IMG/VR virus record: IMGVR_UViG_3300034177_000027
Coordinates: 1-26,421 of that record
Direction: 5' to 3' (one strand)
DNA: 26,421 bases
Source: a virus
The position numbers were made by a program, and so were the translations under genes. Every line of letters starts with the position of its first letter. Position 1 is the first letter of the stretch. Below the pieces are notes generated by a model, which ran no database searches, had not been told where the DNA came from, and saw only the letters and a program-made list of their open reading frames with translations. Below are positions 20,061-26,421 of this stretch, piece after piece.

Positions 20061-20921
20061 TCAGGCGGGGTTGATGAACGCGGCGGCCAGGTGGTCCGGA
20101 CGGATGACCTTCGCGCCGTACAGGGCGAGGCCCTTGACCGCGTCCTCGAACCCGTTCTCCGGGCGGTAGGCCTCGGTCTTGTTGATCTGCTCCGCGAAGG
20201 TGACGGCCTCCTTGACCCCGGCCTGGACCACTGTGGTGTCGCCGGTCGGGACGGGGCAGTTGTTCGACTCGTAGATGTCGAACCCGGCCGCCCGGCCGAC
20301 CAGGGCATTGCGCAGCCCCTGGTCAGTGCCCGCGTTGTCGGCCTTGATGAAGCGGTCATCCTTGAGCAGCGAGGCGTAGAACTCCGGGGGGACGACGACG
20401 TACCGGCCCATCTTCGGCACGTTCGCCTTCGACAGCTTCGTGCGCAGCGGCACCAGCACGTCGTCGTAGGCATCCGTCGCAGTGGTGAACGTGTCGATCG
20501 GAGAGCCGACCACATTCAGGAAGTTCGCGGTCTGGATCTGCGTGTACAGCCCGGCCACGTACTGGTCGACGGTGTCGGCCAGCCCGTAGGCCGCCTCGGA
20601 CATGGCCTGCGGGATCAGGTTGGACTTCACCTGACGCTTGTCCACGTCGTCGATGGAGAACGCCCAGTACTTCGACTGGTCGACCACCAGAGTGCGCTGG
20701 CCGGTGGTCAGGGCCTCCGGGGTGATCGTGGTCGACCCCGGGGTGTAGGTGCCGATCGTCGGCCGGGACACCGACGTGATGCGGACGGTGTCGCCCGCCT
20801 CGGCGATCTCGCCCTCGTAGTCGCGGTTGACCACGGTCGGCGAGGCGTAGATGAGCTCCTTGCGCGTCGCGACGAGCAGTCGCGCGCTCCAGATCTCGGG
20901 AACGAAGTTCCGCACGGTCAT
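20061..20921 (-). CDS. Major capsid protein (P22 coat / HK97-fold type), 286 aa
   Basis: The sequence has the pattern of actinophage coat proteins of the P22 gp5-like group. These features are MTVRNFVPEIWSARLLVATR at the start, VNRDYEGEIAEAGDTVRIT, the strand SKYWAFSIDDVDKRQVKSN, a long spine-type helix (QAMSEAAYGLADTVDQYVAG), and GRYVVVPPEFYASLLKDD. It ends with YGAKVIRPDHLAAAFINPA. It would form the icosahedral shell. The length is typical for HK97-fold coat proteins without an N-terminal delta domain, consistent with a separate scaffold gene upstream. The start is ATG at 20921 after AGGAGG. It is expected to be the most abundant virion protein. Confidence 0.93.
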   Translation of the reverse strand: MTVRNFVPEIWSARLLVATRKELIYASPTVVNRDYEGEIAEAGDTVRITSVSRPTIGTYTPGSTTITPEALTTGQRTLVVDQSKYWAFSIDDVDKRQVKSNLIPQAMSEAAYGLADTVDQYVAGLYTQIQTANFLNVVGSPIDTFTTATDAYDDVLVPLRTKLSKANVPKMGRYVVVPPEFYASLLKDDRFIKADNAGTDQGLRNALVGRAAGFDIYESNNCPVPTGDTTVVQAGVKEAVTFAEQINKTEAYRPENGFEDAVKGLALYGAKVIRPDHLAAAFINPA

Positions 20922-20935
20922 GGGGTTCCTCCTGG

Positions 20936-21688
20936 TTACTTGCCGCCCATGAGGTCGTCGAGCCGGCCGTCGATACGGGCCTTATCGATCGCCTCGGCGG
21001 ACATGGTCTTGAGGTCCTGCTGAGTGAGCTGCTTCGGGCGGCCCGCCTTGCGCGCTGCTCCGCCGTCGCCGGTGCCCTGGAACCTCTTCGCCGTTGCGGC
21101 AGCCAGGTAGGGCTTGTTCTTCACGAGGTCGTCGATCGCGTCGGCGATCTCGTCCTCGTCGACCTGGCCGTCCTCGTCGACCTCGAACTGATCGAGGTCG
21201 AGGAACGTCAGGGCGTCCTTGGGATCGGCCAGCTTCCCGGCCGCCGCCGCCCGCACCTCGGAGCGCACGATGCGAGTGTTCGCGCGGGCGGTCGCCGCCC
21301 GGTCCGCCTCGGCCCGGATCTGCTCCGCGCCCTCCGCGCCGTCCTCGCCTGCGGGCTTGGCCTTCAGCCGGTCACGCTCGGACTCCGCTGTCCGGCGGCG
21401 CTCGCGCTCCGCCCTCAGCTTGGTCTTCATGGAGTCCAGGGCCTTCTTGCCCTTGTCGCCCAGATCGTCGGCGCCCTCCGGGTCCGGGTCGCCGTCGGGG
21501 TCGGTGTCGGGATCCGGGTCGCCGTCGCCGGCGGGATCCGCGTCCGGGTCCGGGCCGCCCTCGGGGTCGGCGTCCGGGTCGGGGTCGCCGTCGCCGTAGA
21601 ACACCGGCGAGAACAGCCCGGTGCTGTACGGGTGGGACCAGCCGGGCGCCTGCGCGCGGCCGCGGCGGGGCAGGGTGCTGCGGTTCAT
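20936..21688 (-). CDS. Capsid scaffold protein, 250 aa
   Basis: The gene sits immediately before the coat gene. The N-terminal region (about 33-72) is an acidic DPDP-type repeat. The middle (about 75-165) is a charged coiled coil (MKTKLRAERERRRTAESER, then AEADRAATARANTRIVRSEV). The C-terminal end is a helix-rich coat-binding-type region (LTQQDLKTMSAEAIDKARID). Scaffold proteins guide coat assembly and leave or are degraded before maturation. No protease motif is visible, so exit rather than self-cleavage is likely. The start is ATG at 21688 after GGGAGA. The acidic N-terminus is longer than usual. Confidence 0.88.
   Translation of the reverse strand: MNRSTLPRRGRAQAPGWSHPYSTGLFSPVFYGDGDPDPDADPEGGPDPDADPAGDGDPDPDTDPDGDPDPEGADDLGDKGKKALDSMKTKLRAERERRRTAESERDRLKAKPAGEDGAEGAEQIRAEADRAATARANTRIVRSEVRAAAAGKLADPKDALTFLDLDQFEVDEDGQVDEDEIADAIDDLVKNKPYLAAATAKRFQGTGDGGAARKAGRPKQLTQQDLKTMSAEAIDKARIDGRLDDLMGGK
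21475..21595 (-). repeat. Tandem short repeat encoding Asp-Pro/Gly-Asp stretch of the scaffold
   Basis: About 120 bp of degenerate CGGGTCC/GGGTCGGG-type tandem repeats encode the scaffold's DPDPDADP-type block. Units of 6-18 bp differ slightly, so the block is likely prone to length change by slippage. Confidence 0.7.
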
Positions 21689-21739
21689 GGTTCTCCCGTT
21701 GCGGGGTGTGGGCCCGCGCGTTGCGCGCGGGCAGGGCGA

Positions 21740-22705
21740 TCAGACGATGAAGGCGTGCTGCCGGAGCAGGCTGATCGCGTGCTCGCGGTCGTCGGCGATC
21801 CGGAAGATCTCCTCGGGCATCAGGCGGGGGGTGCGCGAGACGGACAGCCGGCGGCCGGGCTGCTTCTGGAAATCCTGCAAGCGGCGGCCCGCGATGCCGC
21901 GCTTGGTGACGCCCTCGGTGGTGATCTGCAGGCGGCGCCCGAACACTGTCGCCGACGCCATGCCGCGCCGCGCGTTGACGACCTGGCCGATGTCCGCGCC
22001 GGCGTCGATCGCCTTGACCGCGGCCTGGCCGAACGTCTTCTTCTTCTGCGCGTCGGACATCTGGTTGAAGACGTCGGACGCGTCGACCGGTGTGGGCCGG
22101 TGCTCGCGGGTGACCGGCTCCATCGAACAGTGACACCGGGGATGCCGGGCGAAAGCCGAGCTGACCCCGTACTCCCGGCCGGCCAGGATCACGCAGCGCG
22201 AGCACGCCCCGCTCTCGACGACCCGCACGTAGGACGTCACCGCCGGGCGGGTGATCATGCCCACCGAGTCGGCGGCGCGGCCGGTGTCGGTAACGGCCGT
22301 TCTCACCACCACGTCGAGCAGGACCTGGCCGCGCGCCATGGCCTGCACGACGGGCGCCCCGCCGGTGACCATCCGCAGCGCAACCCACATGGGGGCCATG
22401 AGTACCTCGGCCATCGGGCGGCCGCTGCCATCCACGCCGAGCAGGGCGGCCGGGATCAGGCGGTCCGAGTCCGGCTGGTCCGGGTCGGCGCCCAGGAGCG
22501 CCTCCAACCATGCCTCCGTGCTCTGCCCGGCCGCCAGCTGCCCGCCCGCCACGATCGCCAGCACGCTGCCCAGCAATCCCAGCCACGACGGGCGGATGTT
22601 GTCCCGATCGACCCGCAGCCATGCCGCACGCGCCGCGCGGGCGGTAGCCGCGGCCAGGCGCCGCCGCGCCTCGTTGTGGGCGACCGCCGCCGGGGACGGG
22701 CTCAC
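21740..22705 (-). CDS. MuF-like minor head protein, 321 aa
   Basis: The start is a GTG at 22705 overlapping the portal stop (GTGA); the longer frame to 23287 is a shadow of the portal gene. The central motif carries C168 and C171, then H188, C191 and C193 (GACSRCVILAG and ARHPRCHCSMEP). It is the conserved Cys/His segment of MuF/SPP1 gp7-type proteins, which bind the portal and are ejected or help DNA exit. The N-terminal half is helical with a hydrophobic segment (LLGSVLAIVAGGQLAAG). The C-terminal about 100 residues (VFNQMSDAQKKKTFGQAAVK, then TKRGIAGRRL) are basic. Some MuF proteins carry toxin or enzyme domains after this motif; none is recognisable here. Confidence 0.85.
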   Translation of the reverse strand: MSPSPAAVAHNEARRRLAAATARAARAAWLRVDRDNIRPSWLGLLGSVLAIVAGGQLAAGQSTEAWLEALLGADPDQPDSDRLIPAALLGVDGSGRPMAEVLMAPMWVALRMVTGGAPVVQAMARGQVLLDVVVRTAVTDTGRAADSVGMITRPAVTSYVRVVESGACSRCVILAGREYGVSSAFARHPRCHCSMEPVTREHRPTPVDASDVFNQMSDAQKKKTFGQAAVKAIDAGADIGQVVNARRGMASATVFGRRLQITTEGVTKRGIAGRRLQDFQKQPGRRLSVSRTPRLMPEEIFRIADDREHAISLLRQHAFIV

Positions 22706-24195
22706 GGACCGGGCTCCGGGCCAGGCTCGTCCTCGGCCGGCATGTCCTCGGGCGGCATGTCCTCGGCCGGGGCAGGGCCGGCGCCCTGGGTCATCATGCG
22801 GGTGATCTCCGAGACCGGGTCGGCCTCCAGCTCCCGCTCCCGCATTGTGACCACGTCGGCGACCTCCGTCGGGGTGAGGCCGTAGCGCAGGGCCAGCCAT
22901 TCGAAGGGGAAGCCGAGCTGCTTCAGCTTCAGCAGCGCGTCGGCCATCTGCGCGTGGCTGCGGGATTCCGAATCCGCCCACAGCACCCGCCCCGACCGCA
23001 GTGCCTGCGCCTTCGCGGCCTGCCCCTTGGCGAGCGCAATGAGCGTCGCCATCTCCCGCAGGCCCTGCCCGGACCACAGCTTCTTCTCGTCGACCCGCTT
23101 CACCAGGCCGGTCTCCGCCGCGAGCAGGGCGCCCTCGGCGAGGTTGGCCATCTTCCCGATCAGGTAATGCTGCGGGGTGCGGGTCTGGGCGGCGAGGTGG
23201 CCGACGGCGACCTCGATCATGCCGGTGTAGGCGGCGAGGTTCGCGGCCTGCCACTCCGCGATCTTCGCGTCCTTGCCGGTGATCCACGCGACCCGGTCCA
23301 CCTGGAACTTGTCCAGGTCAACGGGCGTCTTCCCGATGACCTCCCCGGCGCTGTTGAGCTTGGGGATCATCGGCCGCTCGGCGCCCATGACGACGCGCTG
23401 CGGGAAGCTGGCGTAGTCCGAGGCGGTGAACATCTGCGCCCACAGCAGGTTGATCGCGTCCTGCATGGCGGTCACCCCGGCCACGTCGCTGATCGGCTCG
23501 TCCACCAGCATCGGCTTGTTCGGGAGCTCCACCATCGGCACCACGCCCATCGGGTTGGGCTGTGGGTTCGGCTCGTCCTCGAGCTCGCGCGGCTTCCACC
23601 GCTTCAGCTCCTCGTCGACGTCCGCCATCTGCGGGGACTTGTCCTGCTGCGCGAGCGGGCGGCAGAACTTCCACACCTCGTCCTTCAGGTACAGCGTCGC
23701 AAAGTCCTCGTTGCCGTCCTGCCACCGCTTCAACGCCGCGCGGCGCAGCCGGCGCGATCCGGGCTCGTAGGCGACGATGCACTGCGAGGCGTCCTCGAAG
23801 GTGACGACGGGCATATCCGGGTCGTCCGGGTTGCCCCACACCAGCACGAAGCAGCGGGCGCCGGTGACCGCGCCGAGGAACCCCAACTGCGAGTCCGCGT
23901 CGAGGCCGTTGACCTGCCACACCTCCCACAGGTCCTTGTCGGCCGAGATGTCCCCGGCCGCCTGGAAACCGGTCACCGTGAGGCGCTCCACGGGGCTGTC
24001 GGCGACGACCTGGACCCAGTTGTCGGAGAAGTCGCGGTACCGGTCGCCGTGGAACTTGGCGAACTCCGCCGAGGCGAATTTCAGCGGGTGCTCGCCCCGG
24101 TAGTAGGCGTTGTGCCGGTCGATGTCGCCGCGCCGCCGGACCAGCTCGCTCTCCAGCAGCGCGACCAGCTGGAGAGCCTGCCCCTCTGTAGCCAT
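22702..24195 (-). CDS. Portal protein (SPP1 gp6-like), 497 aa
   Basis: This protein would form the dodecameric ring through which DNA enters and leaves the capsid. Supporting features are the N-terminal YYRGEHPLKFASAEFAKF, the strand FSDNWVQVVADSPVERLTVT, a wing region with CFVLVWGNPDDPDMPVVTFE, and the central YASFPQRVVMGAERPMI. The long helices near AQTRTPQHYLIGKMANLAEG and GLTPTEVADVVTMRERELE are typical of the family. The C-terminal end is a Pro/Glu/Asp repeat (DMPPEDMPAEDEPGPE). The start is ATG at 24195 after GAGGAGGGTCC, which overlaps the terminase stop region. The length is usual for portal proteins. Confidence 0.93.
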   Translation of the reverse strand: MATEGQALQLVALLESELVRRRGDIDRHNAYYRGEHPLKFASAEFAKFHGDRYRDFSDNWVQVVADSPVERLTVTGFQAAGDISADKDLWEVWQVNGLDADSQLGFLGAVTGARCFVLVWGNPDDPDMPVVTFEDASQCIVAYEPGSRRLRRAALKRWQDGNEDFATLYLKDEVWKFCRPLAQQDKSPQMADVDEELKRWKPRELEDEPNPQPNPMGVVPMVELPNKPMLVDEPISDVAGVTAMQDAINLLWAQMFTASDYASFPQRVVMGAERPMIPKLNSAGEVIGKTPVDLDKFQVDRVAWITGKDAKIAEWQAANLAAYTGMIEVAVGHLAAQTRTPQHYLIGKMANLAEGALLAAETGLVKRVDEKKLWSGQGLREMATLIALAKGQAAKAQALRSGRVLWADSESRSHAQMADALLKLKQLGFPFEWLALRYGLTPTEVADVVTMRERELEADPVSEITRMMTQGAGPAPAEDMPPEDMPAEDEPGPEPGP

Positions 24196-24204
24196 GGACC
24201 CTCC

Positions 24205-25839
24205 TCAACTGCCGTAGTAGTAGGACGTCTCCGGCTCGGCCAGGCCGGCGGCGATGACGTCGCCGAGCGCCTCGTGGGCGAGGATGCTCGGAATCGTGGC
24301 GTCGATCTTCTGCGGCGGGCTCGCCTTCCGCAGGACGTACCGGTCCATGGGCCGGGCCGCCTGGCGCGTGTTCGCGATGTGCGACTCGGTGATCGGACAG
24401 CCGTCGTGCGTGAACGCGGTCCCGTCCGAGCCCCGCTTGAGGACGTCGGTCTTCAGGCGCTCGCATGCCGCGTGCATCTGCACGATGCGGCGGGTGTGCC
24501 AGCGGATGATGCACTCCTCCCCGTACTCATCCACCCAGTCGTCTATCTCGGTCTCCCAGTACGGCGGATCCATGTAGGCCCGGACCACGTCGTAGCGGCG
24601 CATCACCTGGCCCATCGCCGCCCGGACTTCGGCCCGGGGGACCTGGCCGCCGTAGTCGGCCGGATTCCAGATCGTCGGCTCGTCGTTGTCCCCGTACAGG
24701 GGGGTGAACTGGTAGCCGTCCATCGTCTCGGCACGGATCGCCGTCCAGTCGTCGACGTCCGAGCCGTCGAAGCCCAGCACGATCCGTGTCATCGGCCGCA
24801 CCCGCCGCGGCTTGGCCTTCGCCGACCACTTCGCCACGTCCAGCCACGACGCGGTACCGGCCACGCACCGGTTGCCGAAGAACCGCTCAGCCTGCGCCGG
24901 ATCCTTCTCCATGATCTCTGCGGTCTCCGCCTCGATCGCGTCCAGGTCGACATGCGCCGACCCGGCGTACACGTGCCGGTGGATCCGCCGGCGCTGCCGC
25001 TTGTCGCCGTACGACAGCGACCTGGGAGCCTGCGGGTGGTAGCGGAAGATATCCCGGGCCTTCGCCTCGGATGTCGTCTGCGCCACCGAGCTCTCCGACG
25101 GATCCCACGCGTTCGTGGTCTCCATCGACCGGCCGCCCATCCCGGCCGTGCCGCGGCGCTGCGTCTCGGCGACACGGCGCAGCTTGTTCGCCGTGGTGTA
25201 CAGGCCCGTCTCGTCCTGCATCGCGAAGACGATCGGGTTTCCGAGCCTGGACAGCGCCGACGAGGTCACGATCTCGATCAGGCCCTCGTCGCGCACGCGG
25301 GTGAACTCCTCGCCCACCCGCATGAAGTCCTTCAGCCAGCTCTGCTTCACCATCGATTGCAGCGGCCGGTAGACGTTGGCGACCTGGTCCTCGGAGGTGG
25401 CCGTCAGCTGGATCAGGGGCGTCGGCCACGGCACGCCCATCGGCTCGCCCGGCTCGTACCGGTACCACCAGCCGCACCGGCAGCCGTGATCCGAACACCG
25501 GTAGGTCTCCCCGCCGCCGGCCCACCCGTCGAAGACGACCGGACCGGCCGCCTCCGCGAGGACGATCGCCGCGGACCACGGGCCCTTGCCGGTCTTCTGC
25601 GGCGCGACGATCTGGCTGCGGCGGTACTGGAACGCGGGCGCCAGCTGCCCCGCGCGCGCCGTGGGCTTGACCCGGTAGTGGTTGACCGTGCACCACAGCT
25701 GCCACGGATACAGCTGCAGGTCCTCGCCCTTGCGGAAGCCGTCCGGGACCGGACAGTGCGCCTCGATCCAGTCCGGCACGACCCACAGCGTGGGGAAGTC
25801 GACGACGAACTCCGGCCCGGTGTCAGGCCCCCGGGCCAC
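24205..25839 (-). CDS. terL: Terminase large subunit, 544 aa
   Basis: This ATP-driven motor packages and cuts phage DNA. The ATPase half has a Walker A-like motif APQKTGKG (79-86) and a Walker B with catalytic DE (IVFAMQDE, D209-E210), plus a coupling segment near QLTATSEDQVANVYRP. The nuclease half shows the RNase H-like acids D358 (VLGFDGSD), D424 (AYMDPPYWE) and D513 (KIDATIP). An insertion after the Walker A region holds C115, C120 and C122 (YRCSDHGCRCGWW), a possible metal knuckle. The C-terminal tail (ETSYYYGS) may dock on the portal. A GTG start at 25839 overlaps terS by 17 bp. The length is typical. Confidence 0.93.
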   Translation of the reverse strand: MARGPDTGPEFVVDFPTLWVVPDWIEAHCPVPDGFRKGEDLQLYPWQLWCTVNHYRVKPTARAGQLAPAFQYRRSQIVAPQKTGKGPWSAAIVLAEAAGPVVFDGWAGGGETYRCSDHGCRCGWWYRYEPGEPMGVPWPTPLIQLTATSEDQVANVYRPLQSMVKQSWLKDFMRVGEEFTRVRDEGLIEIVTSSALSRLGNPIVFAMQDETGLYTTANKLRRVAETQRRGTAGMGGRSMETTNAWDPSESSVAQTTSEAKARDIFRYHPQAPRSLSYGDKRQRRRIHRHVYAGSAHVDLDAIEAETAEIMEKDPAQAERFFGNRCVAGTASWLDVAKWSAKAKPRRVRPMTRIVLGFDGSDVDDWTAIRAETMDGYQFTPLYGDNDEPTIWNPADYGGQVPRAEVRAAMGQVMRRYDVVRAYMDPPYWETEIDDWVDEYGEECIIRWHTRRIVQMHAACERLKTDVLKRGSDGTAFTHDGCPITESHIANTRQAARPMDRYVLRKASPPQKIDATIPSILAHEALGDVIAAGLAEPETSYYYGS

Positions 25840-26326
25840 GGAACGGCACGACCTTCATGCGGTCCCGGGCCGACGTCCGGCGCGGCGGCTCCGGGGCCTG
25901 CTCCGTCTCCTCGGGCTGGCCGGGCCCGTCGTACTCGGGCACCGCGCGGACGGCGGTGATCTTCCACCGGTTCCGCAGCATGCCCTGCACGCTCAGCCCC
26001 AGCGAGTCGAGGTACTGCCGGACCACCTTCTTCAGGTCCGTCTTGGACTCCGGCTGCTCCGCCTCGGCGACGGTGCGGACGAACAGCGCGACCTCCAGGT
26101 CCTGGCCCAGCTGCTCCCACATCACCGCCTGGGGCTTGGCCCACAGGTCGTCCCACAGGTCCAGTTCGCGCTCGGTGGCCGTGGTCAGCGGCCACTCGGG
26201 CGGCTCGCCAGGGCGGCCTTCCGCCGGCAGCATCGACCATCCGGACTGGTCCGAGGGCCGGTTGCGCCGCAGGGCGTTCGGGTCCGGTGCCGGGCCGGAG
26301 ACAACGCGGGCTCCACCACGGGCCAT
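25823..26326 (-). CDS. terS: Terminase small subunit, 167 aa
   Basis: This would recognise the packaging site and deliver DNA to the large subunit. The protein begins MARGGARVVSGPAPDPNALR, then has a Trp-rich region (DLWDDLWAKPQAVMWEQLG), a helix-rich core (ESKTDLKKVVRQYLDSLGLS) and RNRWKI. That arrangement is like P27-type small terminases of actinophages. A charged Pro-rich tail overlaps the terL start. The start is ATG at 26326 after GGGAGTG. It is the first late gene visible. A perfect hairpin lies 40 bp upstream. The exact family is less sure than for terL, but gene order supports the call. Confidence 0.85.
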   Translation of the reverse strand: MARGGARVVSGPAPDPNALRRNRPSDQSGWSMLPAEGRPGEPPEWPLTTATERELDLWDDLWAKPQAVMWEQLGQDLEVALFVRTVAEAEQPESKTDLKKVVRQYLDSLGLSVQGMLRNRWKITAVRAVPEYDGPGQPEETEQAPEPPRRTSARDRMKVVPFRGPGA

Positions 26327-26421
26327 TTTCGATCACTCCCTCGGCCGCCTTGCGCGGCATCGGATGCCGTCACGTTGCGTGACGGCGGGATCCTTTGAAC
26401 TTGACGGACCTCCTCGCGCCC
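26327..26421 (-). other. Late-operon leader region
   Basis: The stretch before terS holds the hairpin at 26366-26386 and, further upstream on the minus strand, a strong AGGAGG (near 26410) with no convincing start after it. A frame starting ATG at 26360 runs out of frame into terS and looks like a shadow. The upstream gene, often an HNH endonuclease in such phages, is outside the window. Confidence 0.4.
26366..26386. repeat. Perfect inverted repeat upstream of terS
   Basis: GCCGTCACG pairs with CGTGACGGC around TTG (26366-26386). It lies 40 bp before the small terminase gene. It could be a terminator of an upstream unit, an RNA hairpin in the late-operon leader, or part of the packaging (cos/pac) site, which lies near terS in many phages. 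Confidence 0.5.

Noticed and set aside
21740-23287. The full 515-codon reading of the MuF-like gene
   Set aside because: The first 194 codons lie over the portal gene and are Arg/Gly/Pro shadow. The GTG at 22705 overlaps the portal stop and starts a well-composed protein.
22954-25959. Plus-strand open frame of 1,001 codons
   Set aside because: It is antisense to portal and terminase genes with clear motifs. The translation is His/Arg/Leu/Val-rich low complexity without domains.
26185-26373. Frames overlapping terS on the minus strand, including one beginning ATG at 26360
   Set aside because: The first dozen codons look natural, but the frame then runs out of phase through terS with shadow composition. 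The terS start at 26326 has its own ribosome site.
1-26421. CRISPR arrays, tRNA genes, insertion sequences, retrons or defence islands
   Set aside because: I looked for regular direct repeats with spacers, cloverleaf-like segments with CCA or TTC-arm features, transposase or reverse-transcriptase motifs, and known defence domains. None was seen. The repeats present are operators, short coding duplications or hairpins.

Overview
The window is high-GC actinobacterial DNA. Dense GTG starts, 4-bp stop/start overlaps and G/C-rich third codon positions point to Streptomyces or a close relative. It carries most of a temperate siphovirus: DNA packaging, head, connector, tail, lysis and host-range genes, plus integration and immunity genes and the start of an early/accessory arm. 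Function names rest on motifs and gene order read by eye; no database search was possible.

Layout. (1) 1-2852, minus strand: an accessory arm transcribed away from the immunity region. It holds small membrane proteins, two proteins with Cys pairs that could bind zinc, hypothetical proteins, and an XRE/Cro-type regulator at its head. (2) 2853-2991: an AT-rich divergent control region with several inverted repeats. (3) 2992-4986, plus strand: a second XRE-type regulator, a hairpin-rich gap, and a large serine integrase. (4) 4979-5478, minus: two small coupled genes convergent with the integrase. (5) 5479-5629: a divergent control region with three similar operator-like boxes. (6) 5630-6370, plus: a GntR/HutC-type regulator, followed by a perfect 17-bp hairpin between convergent units. 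(7) 6445-26326, minus: one long late operon. Read from its 5' end (the right side) it runs terS, terL, portal, MuF-like protein, scaffold, coat protein, two small head proteins, head-tail connector and adaptor, a 56-aa protein, an HK97 gp10-like protein, tail completion protein, small structural protein, tail tube, tail-assembly chaperone with a -1 frameshift extension, tape measure, a 1,135-aa distal tail protein, a minor tail protein, amidase, holin, a membrane protein, and a tail fibre.

How it fits together. The late operon is tightly packed and ordered as in lambdoid/HK97-type siphophages. The lysis cassette lies inside the tail module, between a minor tail gene and the terminal fibre. 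The lysogeny choice probably centres on the divergent XRE pair at 2592-3396. A GntR repressor with its own triple operator may separately control the two small genes beside the integrase. Phage-type genes lie on both sides of the integrase and no host gene or attL/attR duplication is visible. I therefore read the window as phage genome, or as a prophage whose ends lie elsewhere, but this cannot be settled from the window.

I did not find a clearly new multi-gene defence or other novel system. The parts most worth following up are regulatory architecture and possible recoding: the triple operator, a probably leaderless integrase transcript beside a nested palindrome, the chaperone frameshift, and a possible +1 recoding event at the end of the lysis-region membrane protein. 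No tRNA, rRNA, CRISPR array or insertion sequence was seen.
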